A stretch of 64,000 bases of DNA from assembly GCA_009103225.1 (NCBI GenBank), contig RHPI01001412.1, forward strand, positions 101,840-165,839. Reading direction: 5' to 3'. Position 1 is the stretch's first letter; every line of letters begins with the position of its first letter. Positions 31,501-41,402 of this stretch are shown here, piece after piece. A program made the position numbers and the translations under genes. The stretch is from Chlorokybus atmophyticus (Eukaryota > Streptophyta > Chlorokybophyceae > Chlorokybales > Chlorokybaceae). The notes beneath the pieces are model-generated. The model worked only from the letters and a program-made list of their open reading frames with translations, did no database searches and was not told the DNA's origin.

Positions 31501-34500
31501 TTGGCAATGCCAATACTGGAGCTGAAGTTAATGCTAACTTCACTTGTTGCATAGCAGCTTCTTGGTCTGACGTCCAAGAAAATGGCGCGTCCTTTCGCAA
31601 CAATTTAGTCAAGGGCATTACAACTGTAGAATAACCCATCATAAATTTGCGAAAATAATTTGCCAATCCCAAAAATGATCTCAGTTGATGAATATTTTTG
31701 GGTTGAGGCCAATTCTTGACAACTTGCACCTTGCGAGGGTCAGGCTTTACACCCGCACCACTCACAACATGTCCCAAGAATGGTAACTCCGATTTGCAAA
31801 AGTCACATTTTGCAAGGCTGGCAAATAAATGATGCTTCCGCAACAAAGTAAACACCGCTTCTAAGTGTTGCTTATGTTCCTCTTTGGTTTTACTAAAGAC
31901 AATAATGTCATCCAAGTAAACCATAACATACTTGCCAAGTATATTACCGAAAATTTTATTCATTTCCTTCTGAAACACAGCAGGCGCATTCGTCAATCCA
32001 AAGGGTAGCACTTTGTATTGATAATGGCCCGAAGGTGTTCTGAAAGCTGTCTTATAGACATCAGCGGAATGAATTCGGATCTGATGATATCCACTTGTCA
32101 GGTCTAATGTACTGAAGTATGCATTACCTGATAGTTTATCAAACACGTCATCAATCCGTGGCAACGGGTATCGATTTTTCACCGTGATTTTGTTTAAAGC
32201 ACGATAGTCCACACACATGCGCAATTTTCCATTCTTTTTCATCACAAATAGGATGGGTGCGCCAAAGGGTGAAGAACTTGGTTCAATCAATCCTTTTTCC
32301 AATAACTCCTTGATTTGTGTTTCCATTTCCCCCCTTTCTCTAGGGCTTAGCCTATATATTGGCCGAAAAGGAGGATCACTATCAGGAATTAATGGTATAG
32401 TGTGTCCGACACCTCGGTCAGGAGGCAAGCCCGGCAACTCATCTGAGAACACATCTTGATATTCCTCAATGAGGTCTGCCACACCTTCAGTACTACCCGG
32501 CGCAATGTCATCTGATGAAGACAAATGTACCAGAAAAGCCGGTGTGTTTTTGCGCAACGCACGTTTCACCTGTAGTGCCGTGAGTAACGCAGGGTCGGGT
32601 TGCTTGAATTCCAAGCTATGCGACCCTTTCACAGACAATGTAATCCGCTTACCGCCTTTCTTTACTGTGCACAAGCGTGCACCCGTATCCAATGTCATTG
32701 TGACATTATTTTGCCATTCTTGGCCTAGTACCACATCAACACCAGATATGTTGATTGCTACTACTATAAAGGCAAGATTGGCATAATAATTACCAATTTT
32801 AACCTTCAATTTTACTTCTCCCGTCACTGGCAATGTACCCCCAGCACCGGCAGCCGAAAATGCTGAGGGTTTGCGCATGATTTTATTGCGCGCAACCCAT
32901 TGCTCGTCCACGAAGTTGTGTGTCGCACCAGTGTCAATCAAAAACGAGCTATTCACACCTTGCATTGTGCCACTGAATGTCCACAACAAAGGTACCACTC
33001 GTCCTTGAAAGGTAGCCAAGAATCCGTGACTAATGCGGGGGTTGATTAATATTGCTGATAATCGAATTGTCCCAGTCTCGCGCTTGGTGAATTGTTTTAA
33101 AACAGTACCCCCTCGAGTATACTTCAACCATGGGCCATGATATTTTGGCACCATTGCTACCACACTCAGGGATCTGTGTTTACATTGCAATTCACTCAAT
33201 GTGTGCAACACGTCGGTAAGCATGTTAAATTTCACATGTACCAGTACACAAGTATTTGCTTCCACTGTTGCAACATCAAACAGTGGTAACTTGTGATGTG
33301 TTTGCCATGCATGCGTCATTACATGCATTTGAGACAGATTATCAAACCAGTTAACTGCTTGTATCTCAAGCAACTGACTATCAACCTTTGCTACATCAGC
33401 CACAGCGTAATCCTATTCAACCTTCTTGGCTTTGCCCTTCGCCTTCGTAGGACAGGCCTTTGCAACGTGACCCGGCTGATGGCAGATGAAACAGGTGCGA
33501 GCTGCAGTAGGTGCATTACCAGCAGACGTACCACCAATTCGAGGAGCGAATGTCTTCGCTTTCTTCGCCACATGTACACTCGGCGGAGGATAGCGCTTTA
33601 TTCCCCCCCCTTGCGGCTTGGCCATAGCTGTCACGTTCGACTTTTCCTGCACGACCGTGTCATCATTGTACAGGTAAACACTTAGCTTTTGCAGCTTGGC
33701 CAAGTCATCAGGAACCCAAGGAAGCCCCGTTGCAGTGTTGTACTGCAGCTGATCGCGAACACGCGCATCCAAGCCACGCTTGTACAACTCGAACTGCTCA
33801 GCTTTGTCCATAGGCATCAGGCCGCTATTGGCACGACCAACTAATGCTTGGAACTCCTGCAGATACACTGATGCTGCTCGACCATTCTGTCGCAACTTGC
33901 TAAGTTTGTTACGAGCCTGAGTAGCCGGATCCATGCCACCATAGCGCTCCATCAGAAACTGAAACAGTGCTGGTACTGTCTTCACAGCGCCATGCTCTGT
34001 TTGTCGTGCCCACTCGGCGAGAGCATCAGATGGCATAAGCAACTCAGCAACGGCAACGTGCTCACCCACCGGGCGCTTTAGCGCTGTCAGGTAATGTTCG
34101 ACAGTCACCACCCAATCATGGATACTTACACTACCGTTAGGCTTGAACTTTTCAGGTTTGTTCAATGCCGTAACCGGCAGCCCCACTGATGCGCCAACTG
34201 ATGAAGCAGCACCCGCTACTTGCTGACGCAGCGCCATCAACTCAGATTGCATCGCATCGAGGCGTGCCTCCAACTTCACTCGGCCAGCCAACTTATTTTC
34301 CAAGTTAGGTCCCAAGTACCAGAACACATCCTTGCAACGCTGCTGCGTTTCAACCATCAAGTTGGCTAAGGCCTCAAACGCCATCCGCTTCCCTTCGTAT
34401 GGGAGCGGCCTATCGTAGACGGCCATCAGAGCAGCCACTTTTGGATCACCACGCACGAGTGGCGGAACATTGTTCGTCAACTCGTGCTCAATCATGCGGA

Positions 34501-37500
34501 TCACCATCTCCTTACTAGTGCGAGGGAGAGTGGCAAAATCTGTTTCATAGCCATTACGAACCTTCTGCGCCCATGCATCCCACACTTCTTGACGAAGCTG
34601 CGGGTGGGCGTCAAGTAAAGTCTTGCGCTCGCGCGCATACTTTTCAATGGCTCCGCCAATGACACTCGGTGTGTCCATTACAGCTGGCTCACTGTGGGTA
34701 GACAGGTCGGGGGAAGCTTCGCTATCTTGCTTAGCCTCTTCTTCCTTGTCACTGTCAGTGAGCTTATAGCTCTCACTCGTGTCCGAGTCCCTCACTTTGT
34801 CATCACTGGATGGCTCATATGAGGATGATGAATCAGGGACGGTGAAGTACTTTTCACCTCCCTCTCCTTGGTCAGACATCTGCCCAAGGATAACACTGTT
34901 CAAATAGTGCACAAACACGGAAAGTTGTGCACTATGAAAACGTCGAATACTAGTGATTTTGTCCTGTCAAGTTTGGAGGGGTAAACGTGGAGTATTCAGC
35001 CCAAACAAGAGCTCTCCACACACCTCTCAACTAGACAATCACTGTGCAACAAACCGCACGCGAATGCACGCGACGGCTCACGAGCTATGGCTGCTCAAAG
35101 TTTTCACTTTGTACAACCCAGCTCAACTTACAATCACAATTGACACCCAAAGTGCCAAAATCTCGTTGAATCAGCCCTACAGGCCGATATCGACAAGTTG
35201 TGAGTTGTGAGTTTGATATCGACCGCACAGAAAAATTCTGGCGGCCTCACCGCACTGACTGGCGGTACCGAGACAGTCGATGTTGCCACCGAACTGCCCC
35301 CAAGGGAATTTATCCAAAAAAATAGATAAAAAGCCCTTCACCACCACGAATCCACGTGGTGGTTAGCACACAAAGATTATAGTAAACAATATATGATTAC
35401 TATGTTATGTGCTTGGATGCAATGCTTCAGGGAGGGGCCTGGATGGCCGCCCCCCTTCACACAATAACAACTAAACTAGGACAAGTTAGGCATGGCATGG
35501 CATGGCATGCATAGGCTAGGCTAGGCTAGGCTAGGCACCAGCAGCAGCGTTTAACTACAACAGTTAAACCAAACAAAACTTTTAACTACCGCTAGTTTGC
35601 CGCCGCAGTGCCGCCTGCCGACGCAGTGCCTGCCGCCGCCCCTGCAGTGCCTGCCGCCTGCCGCCGCCCCTCCCACAGGCCCCTTGCCGCCCGTGCTCCG
35701 ATACCAATGTCAGAAGAGAGGGTGTGCCCCTCCTCCCTTTAATCCCCTACCCCAACACCACCACCAGCCTCGCCGCCGCCGTCGCCACTGCCGGGGCAGT
35801 TGCCAGAGCAAAAGATGCTCTGGCTATGGCGGCCGCTGCGTTAGCAGCGCCGCCATGCAGCTGATATCCACATGAGACTCATGTCTCATGTCGATATCAG
35901 TGTTATAGTTAAGTAACACTACATTAGGGCCTTAACACTAGGTTAACGGCCCTAATAAGGCTTAATAGGCTGTATAATCCCGTTGGGACCCTTATTTAAT
36001 CCTAAATAAGGGCGGGGAACCTCTATGGAGGTAGCACACCGTTACAGTGCACGAGTTAGTGTTGGGGTCTTCATGCATTGCGCTATGCTTTCGCGTTGTT
36101 AATGGTTGTTGCAGCTGAAGTAGACAATTACTAACATTTTGTGGCTCTGCAGAAACACAAGGGCGAGCGGCATCAAACGCAAAGCGGAGGCCAGCAGCAG
36201 CCGTGCCAAGGAGGCAAAGAAGAAGCGGGCAGGGTTTATGTAAGTATGCTGATCAGTTGCATTGCTGCTTGCTGCATTGCTGCTGCATTGCTGCTGGGCT
36301 ACCGCTGGTCTACAAACTTGTTACAAGAATCTACCGTATCAAGGCCAGCGCTGTGTATAGAATATTCTTATATTGAGAGGGGCTCGCTGTTCTCTGATGG
36401 AGCCGCCAGCAGGGCTGTTGGTCTGCCTGCTCTTGCGTGTTGGCCAAATTTTGCCAACAAGCAAAAGCAACCAGCATATAGCTGTTGGTTTTCCTGCTCT
36501 TGCATGTTGGCCAAATTTTGCCAACGAGCAAGAGCAGCTAGCAGGGCTGTTAGTCTGCCTGCTCTTTTGTGTTGGCCAAATTTTGCCAACTGGTCTCAGG
36601 CTTTGCTGCCAAATTTACTTACTGAAACAATTGTTCTATACCTCTTGCTATTGCAGTGATCCCCTCAAAGATAAGTTGCGAGCCCCTCAAAGAGAAGTCT
36701 CCGATAACGATGACGACGATGACAGTGTACCTGAGACGGACGACAAACAGAGCAATCCCGATCTTAACTCTGGCGATGAGTTAGATCAATATGACGAGCT
36801 TAACGCCGAAAACAAAGCTCTGGAAAAAGGAGACTACCACTGTAACTTTGTTGACGGACTTCCTGCTATAGTTGTAGCAGAACTTTTAGTAACAATACAT
36901 GTAACTGCAGGGAACACGATCCATGTCAGGCATGGCTCCTTCTGGAAGAAGTTCGAAGAGCTTGAAGATCTACGCGAGCTGTTCAAAGGAGCTGCTCGAA
37001 AAATACACAATCTCGCCAAGTGGGAGGCTGCAAAAGAAAAAAATGAGACCAAAGATAAGCAGAAGACTGTGCGTTACTATCTGACAGTCACAAAAGAGGT
37101 CAGTCATGTCGTCTGTTAACGCTGGTTATTGACTATTCTCAAAGGTAATTGATCAATTCCTTGTTTGTTGCTGAACGATCATTGGTCCGAGTATCGTCTC
37201 ATGTATGCATGGTCTTTCTCACCAAAGGAAGTCCGAGTGCTTGTCATCCCATCGAGCGTGCCAGACCCAGATGACGAGTTTCTTACCGATCGCAAGACCT
37301 TCCTGTTTGATTTGCCGGTAAACAAAGCCCATTGGACACCCACCGGGAAAAAGCTGGTCAGTCTAGAGAACGGCAAGGATCTTTCTGACATGATGATCAA
37401 GGACGTCACCAAGGCTAATAATCCACCATTGCTTGTCAATCTGTACGAGTCTCTGCAAGGTACGTTCACTATGTGCTGTACTTCCCACCAAACCCCGCTC

Positions 37501-40500
37501 CAAAACATCCTGACGATTTATCAATTGCTGCAGCAATGACAGCAAAGACGCTCAACTTGAGTGCTGATCCCTCTCAGCTGCCGTCGCCAAACAAAAGAGG
37601 CAAGGGCAAAGCACCAAAGACTAAACCGGTCATCCCTACAGACACGGAGGGTGCAGCAGGTACGCAGTGTCTTCAGAACACAATGCCTCACTGCATGTAC
37701 AAGTTGACAAAACTTTACCAACTGTGCAGGCGATGCTCTGCCACCCATTATACTGCCGCCCCTGTTCTCCAATGTCGATACACATACGTACAAAATCAGC
37801 CTGTCAAGAATGCGTTCAGCAGAGGGGGCACATCAAGCGCGCAAAATTGAAAAATCCAGGCTGGTCTATCTGGAACAGGCTATGAGGAGCGGCTACAATA
37901 AAGGGCACAAGCCATGGCTTCTGCTGGCTTACAGAAATGACAAAGGACGAGAGATGCCTGTCAAGGAGGAGTATTTCAATAAATACCACATCGACCGCGC
38001 AAAAGACTTTACCTATGAGGTGCTCGGCGGCAATCATTCGTTCATCGTCGCATCCAAGCTAGCCAAGGAGCAACCAAATAATGACTGGCTACAGTTTGAG
38101 TGGTGTGAGGTATGCTAGCTTATAGCACTTGTTGCATTGCAAAAATTGAACAAAAAAAAGCAAGCTGAATCTGTTCCCTGCACAGGTAGTGTCCGGGCTA
38201 ACCGACGAGCAGGCCCATCTGTACGCTAGACAGCACAACGAGCAAGATGACCACAAAAAGCCATCCACATTTGTGACCAAGGTGGCCACATTTCGTGACA
38301 AGTACTTCACGCGCGGAAAACCCGCCAAGCCAGTAGTTGGGCCAGGCTCAGACAAGTATTCAGCTGGCTGGAAGGCTTGCTTGTTGGATCTGGCCTTGCT
38401 CATGGACAATGAAATTTAGTGGAAAGGCAGAAACTATCAGCTGATTTCGAGAGAATACAGAAGTGAAATCGCGTAAGTTTTGTTTGCGTACATTATGACT
38501 CTGCAGAATGTTGTGTTGTTCTCGCAATCGTCATCAACCTATGCAGGCTGGCGGTCAAACTGCCACTGACTGAGGAGCAGTACGAACGCTTTTTTCAAGT
38601 CCTTGATGATGTTGATGACATCGACAAGCCATTGCCTCGTCACACCTTGGAGCTGTTCACTCATCTATCAGGAGAGCAGATCATGAAGGTGTTGGATGAC
38701 ATCGAAGCTGGCACCATCGATGTCAGCGTGCATTGTGAGTTCAAGCCTTACCACCTAAATGAGCAACGCAAAGGACGCTTTGTGTCTTTTTTGGCATGTA
38801 AAGTGATACCAGGCGAGGTCTTTGAAACATCTGGGTAAGCTAGCACATGCAAAGTTATGTCTGTTCATTGCAGGTATGTATAGCAGTAACCATTATCAAC
38901 AAAGTCATCACTGTCATCAGGTGTGAAAGTCGTTTGGCGGATCAGGCGCCAGAGTTGTATGCAGCCAGAAACCAGCTGTTTGAGGTCCTTCTCAAGGGAG
39001 GTCATAACCTCTTCTTCAAGCAGCTCACAAGCGTCAAAGCTGATTTAGAGTCGAAGCACTCAGTCAAGCATCTGAATATCCCATTCGCCATCATGGACAA
39101 AGTCTGCCAGCTTGGCAAGATACCGCTTTCAGAGCCCCGTCAGGTCGGCGACGTCCCCGGCGCCGTGGTTATGCCCTTGTAAGTATGGAGCTGTGTTGTC
39201 CAAATTTTACCAACAGGTGCTCAATGCAGCCATACTATATCTCTATGCTTGTTACGCAGGCGTTTTCCTGTGCACGCTAGTGGCGATCGCCCCCAGGAGT
39301 TCCATGCGGTCAAACAGAGATGCGTACCGCGCTTTGAAACTGTGCAAAAATTTGTTCGAGAGCTGCAAGTCAAGGAGTACCCTTCCTTCCCGCTTGTCTT
39401 CTTTGATGTTCCTTTCCACAAGAACGATGACCGCGACAAGGCCTTCACCATCGAAGACTTCCAGGAAATGACTGATGCATTGTGCCGCCAAAACAGCGAA
39501 CTGAAGTGGTGGACGCTTGTAGCCTTTGTACCTTTGCATCACGTGAGTGCGGTCAAGGGAATCCTGCAAAACTCCGATGCATATATCGTCGAGTTTACTA
39601 CATATACGCACGCCGCTACAAGTAAGTTGTGTCTGTGCAGTTACTGCCTTCGGTATTACAGCTACATTACTGAAAATTGTTATGTTGCGCAGAGCTGCAA
39701 GTGTTCCCTGGCTTATACAAGAGCCAAGACCGGACTGAGCCAGTCCTCATTGCACTTTACAAGCAAGTCGACGACTCTCTAAAGGTCACCAATCTCAAGA
39801 CCTGGTTCAAGCTGCGCGAGCAGGATGACTTTGTCTGGCATGATCCCTCGCATCCTAAGTTCTGCCAGCTGGGACCATACGAGGAAGAGTCGCCAAACGT
39901 GGAGGAGCTGAAGTCTTCTTCACACGGAGCAGAGGAAGATAACGAGATGAATGAGGGCGAAACTGAAGATGAATTGTTGGCTGTCGTTGCTGCAACACCC
40001 TCTGAGATTGACTTTTCAGAAGGCATGACAAAGGCAGCCACAGGAGCTGTGAAGCGCTGGTGGCTCAGCAAGTTCTTCAATGTTGAAGGTCATCCACCTA
40101 TCTGCTGGCAACAACGACTGTGCAGCACCCTGGCCGGAGATTTTCTACCCGCCAGAAAAAGCAACAGCGAAATATGGGTTCTCGACCTCGGTGCTGGAGC
40201 TGGTGGTCTGAGCGACGATGCACTCAAGTTGGGCTACAGCATTTTTGCAGTAGACAACGATTCCACCAGCATGTGCCAGCTCGAGGACCGCTTCTACGGC
40301 TACTGCAGCGAACTCAAGCACTACGTAAGCCAGTGAGTGTTGGTATAATTTTGCCAACAGCGTCATGCTATCTGGAGGTACTTAAATCACTCACTTTACT
40401 GCAACACCTTTTGTTGCAGCAAGAGAAGCATAGCTCACTGCGCTCAGCTGCTGCTAAAGATAACGCCGCTGCCCTGCCACGGATCAAGAGCAAGGACGAG

Positions 40501-41402
40501 GTCGTGCAAGATCGCCTGCTGAAATTTTTTCCTAGCATGAACTTCGGCGATGTCAAGCACATGGCGTTTCTTCTGCGCTGGGTTGCTCAACCAGGCACAG
40601 CTGCAATCCTAAAAGACGAGGAAGACACGCTGAAGGACATCAGGGACTACTGTGATAAACGCCGCGCTGACATCCAAAGCAGTAAGCGCAGTGTGTTGTA
40701 TATGTTTGTAGCACACATATGTTCGCTGACTTGATCATGTGCGCAGTGGACAAGTTTACCGAAGTGAGGGGCGATATTATCGGTGCGAATTACCTGAAGC
40801 TTGAAGCGGAATTGCAGTCGACTCCAGATCCGCTAGCAGGGAAGCTCACTCAGCTGGATGTCAACCCAGACTCGGCATCGCGGGTGGTTGCACTCATCAC
40901 GGATGATCAGGGAGCCAGCGACAAAGCTAGAGAACCTGCGCACAATGTTGAGATAACAGCCCAAAAAGATGCAGAGCCGGTGTCGCAGGCGACGCCAGAG
41001 AAGCCAGCGCCAAAGCCAGTGCAAGTGCCAGTGGCAGACACACATCCGCACTGCGCCAGTCCGCTTTGCGACATGCCAATCAGTTTTGACGATCCGACCC
41101 CAACGGTGTGTCGCAATGAAGGCTGTCTCCGCCGCTTATATCATCTCTGCTTCACAGCCTACTCGGGGACTAAGGATGGCAGCAACGCCCGGTGCCCAGA
41201 TCATTGGGTTGAGGCCAACAAGGACAACAAGCTGAAGCAAAGCTGGGTGAACAAGGTTCGCAAGGCTGGTAAGACTGAGGGCGCGCTGAATGTTTGGGGC
41301 TGTGACAAATGCAAGGACTACCGCGGCTGCAGAAAGTGTTTTGGTCCTTTGGCGGTAATGGCCAGCCAGGAGACGCCTAGCCAGGGAGAACTCATGGAGT
41401 GA
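28534..41402 (+). CDS. ParB-like / beta-class amino-methyltransferase-like / Cys-rich finger nuclear protein, 13 exons, one in-frame TAG
   Basis: The exons are 28534-28616, 36153-36239, 36657-37098, 37192-37459, 37534-37659, 37730-38109, 38186-38472, 38547-38834, 38921-39178, 39260-39621, 39693-40324, 40420-40681 and 40747-41402 (TGA). Every junction agrees in phase and the sum is 4131 bases, or 1377 codons. The acceptor of exon 4 is the weakest (CCGAG). Exon 1 opens MMGRPKQK (AT-hook-like). Exon 2 is rich in Lys and Arg (IKRKAEASSSRAKEAKKKR, a nuclear signal). Exon 3 has an acidic run. Residues about 336-560 look ParB-like, with LGGNHSFIVASKLA and LTDEQAHLYARQHNEQ. Residues about 740-1060 resemble a beta-class DNA amino-methyltransferase in the order motif IV (FFDVPF, not DPPY; Asp about 789), then GHPP (about 993), then motif I VLDLGAGAGG with FAVDND. 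Residues about 1260-1376 hold a PHD-like Cys/His set and CDKCKDYRGCRKC. TAG occurs at codon 540 (38417-38419). Phage proteins often fuse ParB-like domains with such methyltransferases. Whether this one is active is doubtful given DVPF. Confidence 0.75.
29191..29519 (-). repeat. 3' LTR of chromovirus 3
   Basis: It starts TGTCAGGAGAGAGG on the plus strand and ends CACACCGTTACA. It differs from the other LTR by the 10-bp deletion near 29350 and a few substitutions. Confidence 0.96.
29642..33412 (-). CDS. pol: Pol polyprotein of chromovirus 3 (same frame as gag after TAG)
   Basis: It follows the gag TAG (33413-33415) in the same frame and ends at TAA (29642-29644). All motifs listed for element 2 are present: DTGA protease, YLDD RT, RNase H, the integrase finger and D-D-E, and the chromodomain. 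The only amino-acid change seen against element 2 is Gly for Arg in the segment after VSIK, caused by two adjacent base changes. There are no internal stops. It is the best candidate for a working enzyme set. Confidence 0.96.
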   Translation of the reverse strand, partial: DYAVADVAKVDSQLLEIQAVNWFDNLSQMHVMTHAWQTHHKLPLFDVATVEANTCVLVHVKFNMLTDVLHTLSELQCKHRSLSVVAMVPKYHGPWLKYTRGGTVLKQFTKRETGTIRLSAILINPRISHGFLATFQGRVVPLLWTFSGTMQGVNSSFLIDTGATHNFVDEQWVARNKIMRKPSAFSAAGAGGTLPVTGEVKLKVKIGNYYANLAFIVVAINISGVDVVLGQEWQNNVTMTLDTGARLCTVKKGGKRITLSVKGSHSLEFKQPDPALLTALQVKRALRKNTPAFLVHLSSSDDIAPGSTEGVADLIEEYQDVFSDELPGLPPDRGVGHTIPLIPDSDPPFRPIYRLSPRERGEMETQIKELLEKGLIEPSSSPFGAPILFVMKKNGKLRMCVDYRALNKITVKNRYPLPRIDDVFDKLSGNAYFSTLDLTSGYHQIRIHSADVYKTAFRTPSGHYQYKVLPFGLTNAPAVFQKEMNKIFGNILGKYVMVYLDDIIVFSKTKEEHKQHLEAVFTLLRKHHLFASLAKCDFCKSELPFLGHVVSGAGVKPDPRKVQVVKNWPQPKNIHQLRSFLGLANYFRKFMMGYSTVVMPLTKLLRKDAPFSWTSDQEAAMQQVKLALTSAPVLALPNWDKHFTVVSDASTLGCGAVLLQDGRPCAYESRKFIPAEVNYTTTEQELLGVVHALETWRCYLEGVQFTVVTDHNPLVYFSTQLTLSRRQARWNEFLSRFTFEWVYRPGRTNVADPLSRCPSLLAVMRAQLLATQVTLPANDAFVQSVLHGYSLDPWFSRQENIQQLEARDNLYYMGASLVIPDHAGLRMQCIADVHDPPYAGHFGNRKTTKAAQQLYWWPSLPVDVKRYVDTCDKCQRDKPLRQKPAGLLRPLPVPDGKWESVSMDLITELPETALGHTAVAVFVDRLTKMVHIVPCRTEIGSRELAMVFVASVFKLHGLPRNFVSDRDPRFVAQFWKSLCSFLHIQQNMSTAYHPQTDGQTERANQVIEETIRHYVSPNQSDWDIYLPMAEFAINNAWQESVQETPFFLNYGVHPLSPANLKLPATDITRVPAAREMASAMQDRLALAKDCLRAAQDRQKAQADAHRREATYDVGCSVLLSTKNVSIKGVGTRKFFPRWIGPFKVIDRVGTHAYRLDLPMSIRIHNVFHVSVLKPYRSDGRVQPPPPPVAVDGDNTFEYEVEAILSHRKPRRGRAPSYLVKWKGYGVEHNTWEPERNLTNCQEVLRGYWSTVSTRER
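33413..34879 (-). CDS. gag: Gag of chromovirus 3, intact
   Basis: The start chosen is MSDQGEGGEKYF at 34879, giving 488 residues. The frame also allows an upstream Met at 34918, 13 codons earlier (MFVHYLNSVILGQ). The MSDQ start is preferred because the acidic N-terminus begins there. Regions are an acidic, Ser-rich head (SSSSYEPSSDDK, ESYKLTDSDKEEEAKQ); a capsid-like middle (HDWVVTVEHYLTALKR, LLMPSDALAEWARQTE, LSKLRQNGRAASVYLQEFQA); and the zinc knuckle CFICHQPGHVAKAC, followed by a Lys-rich end. It ends at TAG (33413-33415). Confidence 0.93.
   Translation of the reverse strand: MSDQGEGGEKYFTVPDSSSSYEPSSDDKVRDSDTSESYKLTDSDKEEEAKQDSEASPDLSTHSEPAVMDTPSVIGGAIEKYARERKTLLDAHPQLRQEVWDAWAQKVRNGYETDFATLPRTSKEMVIRMIEHELTNNVPPLVRGDPKVAALMAVYDRPLPYEGKRMAFEALANLMVETQQRCKDVFWYLGPNLENKLAGRVKLEARLDAMQSELMALRQQVAGAASSVGASVGLPVTALNKPEKFKPNGSVSIHDWVVTVEHYLTALKRPVGEHVAVAELLMPSDALAEWARQTEHGAVKTVPALFQFLMERYGGMDPATQARNKLSKLRQNGRAASVYLQEFQALVGRANSGLMPMDKAEQFELYKRGLDARVRDQLQYNTATGLPWVPDDLAKLQKLSVYLYNDDTVVQEKSNVTAMAKPQGGGIKRYPPPSVHVAKKAKTFAPRIGGTSAGNAPTAARTCFICHQPGHVAKACPTKAKGKAKKVE
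35708..36046 (-). repeat. 5' LTR of chromovirus 3
   Basis: It is 339 bp and ends CCGTTACA on the plus strand, followed by the target copy GTGCA. It contains GTCGCC where the other LTR has GCCGCC, and AGAAGAGAGG where the other has AGGAGAGAGG. Confidence 0.96.
36415..36600. repeat. Three tandem hairpin units in intron 2 of the ParB-like gene
   Basis: Units of about 66 bases start near 36415, 36480 and 36546. Each reads CTGTTGGTCTGCCTGCTCTT-like sequence and then TGTTGGCCAAATTTTGCCAAC. In the middle unit the outer arms CTGCTCTTGC (36494-36503) and GCAAGAGCAG (36528-36537) are exact complements around an inner GTTGGC..GCCAAC stem, so a long hairpin is possible. Confidence 0.85.

Larger units (their letters stand above)
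29191..36046 (-). mobile_element. Chromovirus 3, intact gag and pol, inside intron 1 of the ParB-like gene
   Basis: It lies in reverse orientation. The right LTR (5' LTR of the element) is 35708-36046 (339 bp) and the left LTR is 29191-29519 (329 bp, lacking 10 bp in the GATATC inverted-repeat region). The target duplication GTGCA is at 29186-29190 and 36047-36051. The primer-binding site adjoins 35707 (complement of TGGTATCGGAGC) and the polypurine tract is at 29520-29531. The pol protein is identical to that of element 2 except for one residue (KGVGTRK here, KRVGTRK there). It is probably the complete copy of this pair and competent to move. The host intron is about 7.5 kb with it and about 0.7 kb without it. 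Confidence 0.97.

Noticed and set aside
36415-36600. A CRISPR-like array, because of the three regularly spaced repeats at 36.4-36.6 kb.
   Set aside because: There are only three units with no unique spacers, in a eukaryotic intron and without cas genes. They are tandem hairpin units.
19087-38419. A non-standard genetic code with TAA/TAG read as Gln, suggested by several in-frame stops at Gln-like positions.
   Set aside because: The two pol frames (1256 codons each) and the 16-exon nucleotidase (702 codons) contain no internal TAA or TAG, which is not expected if these encoded Gln. Pol ends with TAA, and the reductase, retropepsin-like and C/D genes end with TAG. Local mutation or readthrough is simpler.
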